A stretch of 64,000 nt of DNA, taken from positions 496,001 through 560,000 of the forward strand of contig CAVPYY010000003.1 of the NCBI GenBank assembly GCA_963710135.1. The letters run 5' to 3'. The translations under genes and the position numbers were made by a program. Source of the stretch: SG8-30 sp963710135 (GTDB lineage: Bacteria; Pseudomonadota; Gammaproteobacteria; Steroidobacterales; Steroidobacteraceae). Shown here one piece after another: positions 35,049 through 42,183 of this stretch. The notes under the pieces are model-generated. The model was not told the origin of the DNA, made no database searches, and saw only the letters and a list, made by a program, of their open reading frames with translations. The number at the start of each line of letters is the position of its first letter. The first letter of the stretch is position 1.

Positions 35049-37208
35049 ATGACCGATAACAAGAAAACGCCGTTGCGCGCCCGGGCCATGCTGATCGCGG
35101 CCGCCGGGACCGTGGCGGTGCTCAGCCTGACTGCCGGCGCCATCGCCATCGACCATTTCCTCGATCGCCGCGCCAGCGACGCCGCCACGCGGCATGCGGA
35201 ATCCCTCGTCCGCGGCGACCCCGCCGCGCGTCAGGCTCTCGAAGCCGTCGCCAGCGAGCTCGCGGCCTCGCGGCAACGCGCCCTCACGCGGCGCGTGCTG
35301 ATCGTCGGCGCGGGAGGCACGGTGCTGCTGGTGTTCGCGTTGCTGCTCGCCGCCCGGGTCGCGCGCGAAGCGGAGGCGTACCCGGAGCGGGTGCGGCGTG
35401 CCGCCTACAAGTTTGCCGTCGGCGACTGGTCGCAGCCGATCGTTGCGGACGACGGCGACGAAAGCGTCGCCCAGGCCCTGGAATCGATCCGCGAGCGCGC
35501 TGTCGAGCGCGAGGCCGCGGCACGCTGGCTCGACGGCGTGCTGGACAGCATGGCCGACGCCGTATTCGTCACCTCGCCGAGCGGCGCGATCCGCCGGGTC
35601 AACAACGCGGCCACGCGGCTGACCGGGTGGTCGGCGCAGGAACTGCTGGGCCGCTCCATCGTTTCGGTGGTCGCGCCGCAGGACCAGACCGGTTTCGACG
35701 TCGACGCCGCCTCCCAGCAGACTCGCGAGCTGACATTCGCGACGCGCGCCGGACAGGTGATCCCGGTATCCCTCTCCGGATCGCAGATGGCCATGGAGGA
35801 CCCGGGCTCGACGGGATGCATATTCGTGGCGCGCGACATCACCGATCGCAAGCGCGCGGAGCGGCGTATACGGTATCTGGCGCGCTACGACACGCTGACC
35901 AAGGTGCCGAACCGCATGCAGTTCCAGCACAGCCTGCAGCAGGCCATCGCGCGGGCACGGCGCAGCCGCCGCACCCTGGCACTGCTCTACCTCGATCTCG
36001 ACCAGTTCAAGGAGGTCAACGACACCTTCGGCCACGCGGCGGGCGACCGCACCCTGGAGATTCTCAGCGAGCGGCTCATTTCGATGCTGCCCAAGGAAAC
36101 CATGCTGGGCCGGCTCGCCGGCGACGAGTTCGGCCTGTTCGTCGAGAACCTGAGCGTCGACGAGGACAACAGGCCGGCCGTGGGCGCACTGGCGCGGGAG
36201 CTCTTGGAGCATCTCGCCAAGCCATTCCACCTCGCGACTCAGGAGGTGGTGATCACGGCCAGTATCGGTATCGCATTCTGTCCCAACGATGCGGACAACG
36301 TCGTCGACCTGATTCGCGACGCCGACGCGGCCATGTACCACTCCAAGCAGAACGGCGGAAACAGCGTGTCGTTCTTCTCGCCGGAGATGAGCGCCGTGGC
36401 GGTGGAACGGTTGATGCTGAAGAGCAAGCTGCGCCGTGCCATCGAGCGCGACGAGCTGGTCATGCTCTATCAGCCCAAGGTGGACCTGCGCGACGGCAGG
36501 GTCGTCGGCGCGGAAGCGCTGCTGCGCTGGCGGCTGCCGGCGCATGGCGACATTCCGCCGTCACAGTTCATCCCGCTGGCGGAGGAGTCCCACCTCATCA
36601 ACGAGATCGGCGAGTGGGTACTGAAGCGCGTGTGTCGCGACTACCGGCGCTGGCAGGATCACGTGCCGCAACCCGGCCGCGTCTCGATCAATCTCTCGCT
36701 CAAGCAGCTGAAACAGGCCGAGTTCATTCCGCGCTGCCGCTCGGTGTTCGACGACTTTGGCGTTTCGCCGACCAATTTCGAGCTGGAAATCACCGAGACC
36801 ACGCTGATGACCGACGCGCGGCGCATGCTGAGCCTGCTGGATCAGCTGCGCGCGATGGGCGTGCACCTCGCCATCGACGACTTCGGCACCGGCTACTCGT
36901 CGCTCGCCGCCCTGCAACAGTTCCCGGTCGGAACGCTGAAGATCGACAAGAGCTTCGTGCGCCATGCGGCGGCCACCAAGGAAGACGCCACCCTGGTGCG
37001 GACAATCATCGAGATGGGCCGCAATCTCGGCCTGGTGGTGGTCGCGGAGGGTGTCGAGACGCCGGCCCAGCTGCGCTACCTGCGCGAGCGCAACTGCCAC
37101 GTCGGGCAGGGCAAGCTGTTCGGCGAGGCGATGGAAGCCGACGCCCTGCTGAAGATGCTGCTGGACCAGGCCAGCGGCGAGCGGCGCTTCGCCGAATACT
37201 TCGGCTGA
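35049..37208 (+). CDS. Membrane PAS-GGDEF-EAL cyclic-di-GMP protein
   Basis: 719 residues, intact. Two membrane segments (about residues 13-34 and 82-104) frame a short periplasmic loop; then HAMP-like linker, PAS (about 155-270: DSMADAVFVTSPSGAIRRVN), GGDEF (about 280-440) and EAL (about 455-705). The GGDEF site reads LAGDEF and no RxxD inhibitory site is seen. The EAL site is complete: EALLRW, SINLS, ITETTL, DDFGTGYSS, KIDKSFV, AEGVET. I infer a mainly phosphodiesterase role, with the cyclase domain possibly weak or regulatory. Confidence 0.93.
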   Translation: MTDNKKTPLRARAMLIAAAGTVAVLSLTAGAIAIDHFLDRRASDAATRHAESLVRGDPAARQALEAVASELAASRQRALTRRVLIVGAGGTVLLVFALLLAARVAREAEAYPERVRRAAYKFAVGDWSQPIVADDGDESVAQALESIRERAVEREAAARWLDGVLDSMADAVFVTSPSGAIRRVNNAATRLTGWSAQELLGRSIVSVVAPQDQTGFDVDAASQQTRELTFATRAGQVIPVSLSGSQMAMEDPGSTGCIFVARDITDRKRAERRIRYLARYDTLTKVPNRMQFQHSLQQAIARARRSRRTLALLYLDLDQFKEVNDTFGHAAGDRTLEILSERLISMLPKETMLGRLAGDEFGLFVENLSVDEDNRPAVGALARELLEHLAKPFHLATQEVVITASIGIAFCPNDADNVVDLIRDADAAMYHSKQNGGNSVSFFSPEMSAVAVERLMLKSKLRRAIERDELVMLYQPKVDLRDGRVVGAEALLRWRLPAHGDIPPSQFIPLAEESHLINEIGEWVLKRVCRDYRRWQDHVPQPGRVSINLSLKQLKQAEFIPRCRSVFDDFGVSPTNFELEITETTLMTDARRMLSLLDQLRAMGVHLAIDDFGTGYSSLAALQQFPVGTLKIDKSFVRHAAATKEDATLVRTIIEMGRNLGLVVVAEGVETPAQLRYLRERNCHVGQGKLFGEAMEADALLKMLLDQASGERRFAEYFG

Positions 37209-37252
37209 CCCCGAGGGCGGCCGCCGGCGCGCCCCGCCCACCCCGGATCTGC

Positions 37253-37281
37253 AAAAAAAAGGCGGGCTGCAAGCAGCCCGC
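37253..37281 (-). terminator. Intrinsic terminator, minus strand
   Basis: Read on the minus strand, an 8-bp G+C-rich stem (GCGGGCTG and CAGCCCGC, loop CTTG) is followed after one C by eight T residues (37253-37260 are A8 on the plus strand). It is a classical rho-independent terminator, but it faces left, against the flow of both flanking genes, so it must serve a minus-strand transcript. Confidence 0.85.
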
Positions 37282-37314
37282 GCGAACGGGGGTCACTCGT
37301 CAGATGGCTCTGAC
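37253..37314 (-). ncRNA. Predicted 62-nt small RNA divergent from litR
   Basis: A promoter (37321-37349) places the transcription start at about G37314. The RNA would open with a perfect hairpin (GTCAGA-GCCA-TCTGAC, 37314-37299), continue with a single-stranded C-rich linker containing GACCCCCG (37298-37282), and end in the terminator hairpin with a U8 tail. There is no reading frame of note. The predicted start coincides with the first base of the 5-prime hairpin. The layout is that of a trans-acting regulatory RNA. No known RNA family was recognised. Whether it is expressed is not shown by sequence alone. Confidence 0.6.
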
Positions 37315-37320
37315 AGGGCG

Positions 37321-37349
37321 AGATTACGGAGCACAGCCAGGTGTGTCAA
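37321..37349 (-). promoter_or_regulatory. Sigma-70-type promoter of the predicted small RNA
   Basis: On the minus strand TTGACA (37349-37344) is separated by exactly 17 bases from TAATCT (37326-37321). The -35 box matches consensus perfectly; the -10 box keeps T1, A2 and T6. It points away from litR and into the hairpin-linker-terminator segment. Confidence 0.65.
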
Positions 37350-37354
37350 GGATT

Positions 37355-37386
37355 TGTATAGATACGTCCTGTACATGTGGTGTACA
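37355..37386. promoter_or_regulatory. Probable LitR/CarH operator array
   Basis: Three related six-base sites lie between the small RNA promoter and litR: TGTATA (37355-37360), TGTACA (37370-37375) and TGTACA (37381-37386). The last two are 11 bp, one helical turn, apart, and TTGTATA with TGTACA at this spacing is what I recall of LitR-type binding sites. They lie 34-65 bases upstream of the litR ATG, so autoregulation is likely, and 6 bases from the -35 box of the divergent promoter. Confidence 0.55.
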
Positions 37387-37419
37387 CTCTGGACCTAGCT
37401 TCATTGTCGGGGTTGCGTC

Positions 37420-38344
37420 ATGTACTCCATCAAGGCCGTTTCCCAGGCGACGGGCCTCAGTATCGAGACCTTGCGGGCGTGGGAACGCCGCTACCAGATC
37501 GTCGAACCCGAGCGCGACCCCAACGGTCGCCGGGCCTATCGACCGGACGACGTGATCCGCTTGCGCAAGCTGCGCGAGGCCACGGAACGCGGCCATCCCA
37601 TCAGTCGCCTCGCGCGGCTGCAGGAAGGCGAGATAGAAGAGATTCTCGGCACGCCGGTCGCCCAGCCGTCCTCCACGGCCGCCGTACCCGCCGCCGGCGC
37701 GCCCGGGCCGGAACTTCGTCAGCCAGATGATCGCTGCGGCCGAAGATTACCGGCCCGCCGACTGCGATCAGCTGCTGGCCATGTCGATGGCGCTGATGCC
37801 GCTCGATCGGGTGGTCCGCGAGGTGCTGGCGCCGGTGCTGACTGAGGTCGGCGAGCGCTGGCACCGCGGCGACTTCGCGATCGCGCAGGAGCGCATCGTC
37901 AGCGCCTCCGTGCGCCGCCAGCTGTCCAGCGTCCTCGACACCTACGCGCGTGTCGCGAACGGTCCGATCATGGTGTTGAGCACCCCGTCGGGCGAGCGCC
38001 ACGACCTCGGCATCCTCATGTGCGCGCTGCTGGCGGCGTCGCGCAACGTGCGCTGCCATTACCTCGGCCCGGATCTGCCGGTCGAGGAACTCGCCACCTA
38101 CGCCTCGCGCGTCAGCGCCGACGTGGTTGCGCTGTCGGTGATGAATGGCGAGGACATCGACCTGTTGCTGGAGCAGCTGCACCGGCTCGACCAGTTCCTG
38201 CCCGAGCGGATCGAGCTGTGGGGCGGCGGCAAGGCCTTGACGCGTGCCAATCCGAGTCGACTGCCGCCACGCCTGAAGCTGCTCGACGACCTGACGGAAT
38301 TCGAGCGCCAGCTCGGTCTGCTGCCGGCCCGCTTCGCGTCCTGA
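37420..38344 (+). CDS. litR: B12-binding MerR-family regulator, LitR/CarH type (frameshifted)
   Basis: The N-terminal MerR helix-turn-helix (YSIKAVSQATGLSIETLRAWERRY, split only for length) is followed by a flexible linker, a four-helix cap (about residues 100-180) and a Rossmann B12 domain. The cap has WHRGDFAIAQER, matching the CarH Trp-His pair, although the usual second His of the Wx9EH motif is Arg. The B12 domain has GERHDLG, the ExHxxG lower-ligand motif. Such proteins use adenosylcobalamin to sense light and release DNA on illumination. One extra G near 37706 breaks the linker; about 307 residues after correction. Confidence 0.88.
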
Positions 38345-38362
38345 CCCGTTGCCGGCCGCCCC

Positions 38363-38977
38363 TCAGGGCGCGCCAGCCGTATCGGCCGCAAGCTCATCGG
38401 CGGCGCGGCCCAGCAGCGCCGAGGCGGCTTCCGAGAAGGCGGCGTCGAGCGCCGCGGTCACCGCCGACAAGGTATTCGCGCCCGCCGGGACGGCGGCAGT
38501 CTGCGACCACGACGCGAGCGGCGTCAGGTCTCCCCGCCGCGCGACGGTGGCGGCCAGCGCCACCTGCGCCGTGGGAACCGGGCCTTGCGTATAGTCGGCC
38601 TCGAAACGTCTGACTTCCACGCCCAGCACGTGCGTCGACTTGAAATTCGGCGGATCCCCCTCGACGGTCCGCAGGCGCCCGGAGTCGCGCAGCGCGCCGA
38701 CCAGCGCCCCCTGGACCACCGCGCCGAGATCCCCGCTCCAGCGGGCGCCGGCATAGTAGTCCAGCCTGTTGGCCGGCCACAGTGTCGCGATGCGCTCCGA
38801 CTTGAGACCCGGCGCCACGACCGGCCTCAGCACCAGCAGGCCCGCCTCGACCCGGCCGCCGCCGGGCAGCACCGGCGTGCCGAGGCGATACACGCTCGGC
38901 TCCGGCACATTGCGCTCGAAGCTGCCGGCACAGGCCGTCAGTGCGAGACACGCGACTGCTGCAAGCAGACTTCTCAT
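38363..38977 (-). CDS. ABC-type transport auxiliary lipoprotein (PqiC/MlaB-partner type)
   Basis: 204 residues with a lipoprotein signal: hydrophobic helix then the lipobox LTACAGS, lipidated at Cys16. The mature domain (YRLGTPVLP, RIATLWPANRLDYYAGARW, GVEVRRFEADYTQG) matches the ABC-type transport auxiliary lipoprotein family. It is the last gene of the Mla-type operon, coupled by ATGA to mlaD. I infer an outer-membrane-anchored partner that helps MlaD move lipid. Confidence 0.85.
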   Translation of the reverse strand: MRSLLAAVACLALTACAGSFERNVPEPSVYRLGTPVLPGGGRVEAGLLVLRPVVAPGLKSERIATLWPANRLDYYAGARWSGDLGAVVQGALVGALRDSGRLRTVEGDPPNFKSTHVLGVEVRRFEADYTQGPVPTAQVALAATVARRGDLTPLASWSQTAAVPAGANTLSAVTAALDAAFSEAASALLGRAADELAADTAGAP

Positions 38978-39909
38978 TGGGGTATCTCCACGCCGCGCTG
39001 GACGGGCTGGTACAACAACAGCGACGGGTCCTGCTCGAGACGCTGCCCGAGACGATCGACCGAGCGCGCCGCGCTGCGCAGGTCGCGCACCAGTTGCTGA
39101 ATCTCCGCCAGGCCCTGATCGGCGAAACCCGACACGCTCGCCTCATTGGCGGCCAGCAGCCCGTCGATGCGCTTGCTGGACGCCGCGATGCTGTCGGCCG
39201 CGGCCCGCAGGCTCTGGATGCCGGCGGCGATCTCCGGCGCCGCGTTGGCCGAAACCTCTCCGAAGGTCGAGGCCATGGTGCGGATCTCGGCGGCAGCGGC
39301 CTGGGCGTCGACCAGCAGCCGGCGCGCGTCCGCCACGGTCGCCGGCAGGTCACGGGTCGCCAGCTCGACGCTGTCCAGGGCCTGGCTGACGGCCTGGATG
39401 TTGCGGTCCGACAGCGTCGCATTCAGCCTGTTGAGCACCTCGCCCGCCTTCGCCACCACGTCGGGCAGGCTGCTGACGAACACATCGAAGTCCGATCGCT
39501 CCGACGGGATCACGGGGTAGTTCAGGCTCGGGACGGGTTCCGTTGGCGGCTTGGAGGGATCGGCCGGCTTGAGGTCGACGAACAGCAGCCCGGTGACGCC
39601 CTGCAGCGCAAGCCGCGCGACCGTGTTGGACTCGATCGGCGTGTCCTCCGCCACGTCGGCGACGATGCGTACGCGGCGCGGATCGCGCGGATCCAGCCCG
39701 ATGCGCACCACCCGGCCGACCGCAACGCCGAGGTAACGGACCGAGCTGCCCTCGGAGAGTCCGAACACGCTGCCGTCGAAGTAGATCTCGTGGCGCGCAT
39801 AGGCGCGCCGGTCACCCGTATCCGAGTACCAGAGCACGAAGCCCGTGGCCATGGCGGCGAGCAGCAGCACGAAAGCGCCGACCGCCACATAGTTTGCGTC
39901 TCTGTCCAT
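38974..39909 (-). CDS. mlaD: MCE/MlaD-family lipid transport protein
   Basis: The ATG of MDRDANYVAVGAFVL is followed by one membrane helix (about residues 8-29), the MCE domain (about 35-115: YFDGSVFGLSEGSSVRYLGVAVGRV, split only for length, and ALQGVTGLLFVDL), and a long helical C-terminus of about 190 residues. MCE rings form the periplasmic channel of lipid transporters. At 311 residues it is longer than E. coli MlaD and closer to the type encoded with an auxiliary lipoprotein. The substrate is presumably phospholipid. Confidence 0.9.
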   Translation of the reverse strand: MDRDANYVAVGAFVLLLAAMATGFVLWYSDTGDRRAYARHEIYFDGSVFGLSEGSSVRYLGVAVGRVVRIGLDPRDPRRVRIVADVAEDTPIESNTVARLALQGVTGLLFVDLKPADPSKPPTEPVPSLNYPVIPSERSDFDVFVSSLPDVVAKAGEVLNRLNATLSDRNIQAVSQALDSVELATRDLPATVADARRLLVDAQAAAAEIRTMASTFGEVSANAAPEIAAGIQSLRAAADSIAASSKRIDGLLAANEASVSGFADQGLAEIQQLVRDLRSAARSVDRLGQRLEQDPSLLLYQPVQRGVEIPQ

Positions 39910-39911
39910 GC

Positions 39912-40670
39912 TCAGCGCCCCCGCCCGGCGGCGCGGCTGCGCTCGCCGTGAAAATACTCGTGGATCCAAGGATGCGCGTGCTGCACGATTTCGTCGAGCG
40001 TCCCGCTGATCATGTGCCGGTCGACGATCACCCCGACTCGATTGCAGGTGCGGTAGATCGTGTCCAGATCGTGCGTGATCATGACGATCGTCAACGCCAG
40101 GTGCTTCTGCAGGTACAGCACCAGGCGATCGAAGGCGGCCGCCGAAATGGGGTCGAGCCCCGAAGTCGGCTCATCGAGAAACAGCAGCTTCGGGTCGAGC
40201 GCCAGCGCGCGCGCCAGCGCCGCGCGCTTGACCATGCCACCGGACAACTGCGCGGGATACTTGTCCGCGGCCTCGAGCGGCAAGCCGACCATGCGGATGC
40301 GCAGCTCGGCGAGGTCACGCATCATTGCCGGGGCGAGGCGATAGTACTCCGCTATCGGCAACTCGATGTTCTGCGCAACCGTCAGCGAGCTGAACAGCGC
40401 GCCGTGCTGGAATGTCACCCCATAGCGGCGCTTGACGTCGAGCAAGTCCCGACCGGATACGCCGACGACCTGCCGGCCATCGATCTCGACGCTGCCTGCA
40501 GACGGTACCTGCAGGCCGAGCATCGTGCGCAACAGGACCGACTTGCCGCTGCCGGAGCCGCCGACGATGCCGAATATCTCGCCCGGCATGACTTCGAGGT
40601 CGAGCCCGTCATGCACCACCTGGGCGCCGAACCGGTTGACGATGCCGCGCACACGAATGACCGGCTCCAT
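39912..40670 (-). CDS. mlaF: MlaF-type ABC transporter ATP-binding protein
   Basis: 252 residues from the ATG of MEPVIRVRGIVNRFG. Walker A GGSGSGKSVLLRTM, signature AQLSGGMVKRAALARAL, Walker B LLFLDEPTSGLD and the switch His in MITHDLDT. LSGGM in place of LSGGQ is typical of the MlaF/Ttg2A branch. It energises the permease encoded upstream. The start overlaps the permease stop by one base (TGATG). Confidence 0.93.
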   Translation of the reverse strand: MEPVIRVRGIVNRFGAQVVHDGLDLEVMPGEIFGIVGGSGSGKSVLLRTMLGLQVPSAGSVEIDGRQVVGVSGRDLLDVKRRYGVTFQHGALFSSLTVAQNIELPIAEYYRLAPAMMRDLAELRIRMVGLPLEAADKYPAQLSGGMVKRAALARALALDPKLLFLDEPTSGLDPISAAAFDRLVLYLQKHLALTIVMITHDLDTIYRTCNRVGVIVDRHMISGTLDEIVQHAHPWIHEYFHGERSRAAGRGR

Positions 40671-41790
40671 CAGATGTCGAGCTCCATGAACAGCACGGCG
40701 AACATGGCGTCGAACAGGATGACGAGGAATATCGACTGCACCACTGCGACGGTGGTGAGCCGCCCGAGCTCGCGTGACGAACCACGAACCTGCATGCCAC
40801 GCAGCGTGCCGACCAGCGCGATCAGCAGCGCAAACACCGGTGCCTTGACCAGTCCGACCCAGAAGGTGGTGCTGGCGATGGATTCGTCGACCCGCTCCAG
40901 GTACTGGGTGAAGGTGATGTCGACCAGCGACCACGACAGCAGCGCGCCCCCGGCGAGGCCCATGGCGTCGGCGACGACGGTAAGCAGCGGCAGGGCGATG
41001 ACCAGCCCGAGCACCCGCGGCACCACCAGCACCTCGATCGGATCCACGCCGATCGAGCGCAGCGCGTCGACCTCGTCGTTGAGCTTCATGACCCCGATCT
41101 CGGCCGCGAAGGCGCTGCCGGAGCGTCCGGCGACGATGATGGCCGTCAGCAGCACGCCCAGCTCCCGCAGCACGGAGATCGTCACCAGATCGACCACGAA
41201 GATCTCGCCGCCGAACTGGCGCAGCTGCTGGGCGCCGATATAGGCGACGATGACGCTGATCAGGAAGGCGATCAGCGACACGATCGGCACGGCCGTCGCG
41301 CCGGTCTCGTAGACGTGGCGCACGATCGAGGCCAGCCGGAAGCGGCGCGGCGAAATCAGCGCCCTGCCAATCGTCGCGACGATCGACCCGAGCATCGAAA
41401 GGTGGTCGAGCAGCTGCTCGCGGGCACGTATGGCGAGATACCCGAGCGTCTGCAGCGGCATCGCGACCAGGCTGCGGCGGAATTCCTCCTCGTCGGGCGG
41501 CTCTGGCGCGGCCGCGATCGCCTGGTCGATGAACGCGAGCTCGGTCGGGCGCTCCGTCAGCCAGTGATCTGCGCGCCGTCCTCGGCGAGCCGCCGTTCAA
41601 GGGCCCGCAACATCCAGCCGCCGGTCAGGTCGATCGCCTCGATGCCGGAGCCGTCGATGCTGACCGCTTGCGCCGACCCGACCGGCGCGGCCGTGACCTC
41701 CCGCTCCAGCTCTGCCACCTGCGCGATGGTCCACGGCCCGCGGAGCTCTACCGTTCGCCGGCCACCCTCGTCTGCAATGCTGACGTGCAC
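40670..41790 (-). CDS. mlaE: MlaE-type permease with N-terminal STAS domain (frameshifted)
   Basis: The N-terminal 75 residues form a STAS domain (ELRGPWTIAQVAELEREV, VSIDGSGIEAIDLTGGWML); the C-terminal 263 residues are the MlaE permease (AVPIVSLIAFLISVIVAYIGAQQLRQFG, split only for length; ELGVLLTAIIVAGRSGSAFAAEIG). A missing base near 41563 places them in different frames; adding one base gives QITWLTERPTELAFIDQ as a natural join and a 373-residue protein, the usual length of STAS-MlaE fusions. An alternative is two separate genes, a 77-aa STAS protein and a 263-aa permease. Confidence 0.82.
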
Positions 41791-41818
41791 GGGTCGGGCG
41801 TCCGTCAGGCCGGCGGCG

Positions 41819-42058
41819 TCACAGCTTCTTGTGGCTGCCGTCGCACAGCGGTTCGGCCGCGGTCTGCTTGCAGCAGCAGAACCACAGCTTGCGATTCTCC
41901 GTCGCGTCGTACTTGAGCGGCGAGAGATCGCTGCCCTGGTGGGACCCGTCGCAGAACGGCTGCCGGCTGCTCTTGCCGCAGCGGCACCACCAGTAGGTCC
42001 TGCCGGCCACGACGTCCACGCCCATCGGTGCCTTCGCCGCCACCACGCGCTCGCTCAT
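41819..42058 (-). CDS. CDGSH iron-sulfur domain protein with two cluster sites
   Basis: 79 residues, starting MSERVVAAKAPMG after a strong ribosome-binding site (GGAGGAAGG). Two complete CDGSH motifs: CRCGKSSRQPFCDGSH and CCCKQTAAEPLCDGSH, each of the C-x-C-x2-S/T-x3-P-x-CDGSH form that binds a 2Fe-2S cluster by three Cys and one His. Probably a soluble redox or Fe-S handling protein. It is 28 bases upstream of the mlaE start and may be cotranscribed with the lipid transporter. Confidence 0.9.
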   Translation of the reverse strand: MSERVVAAKAPMGVDVVAGRTYWWCRCGKSSRQPFCDGSHQGSDLSPLKYDATENRKLWFCCCKQTAAEPLCDGSHKKL

Positions 42059-42183
42059 CCGCCTTCCTCCCTGGTCTGGTTCCATGATGCTAGCAGGCGC
42101 AACCAGCAGCGACCAAGATTCGTGGTTGCCACGTCGCGCGTGGAACCTCAACATGCGATGCATGCATAAGAAGGCGATGACAG

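Noticed and set aside
37209..37419. A peptide gene in the region of the predicted small RNA
   Set aside because: No reading frame of useful length with a start and ribosome-binding site was found on either strand; the hairpins explain the segment better.
39912..41600. A 562-residue ATPase with an N-terminal extension
   Set aside because: The extension is the shadow of the mlaE frame; the ATP-binding protein starts at 40670 with typical sequence.
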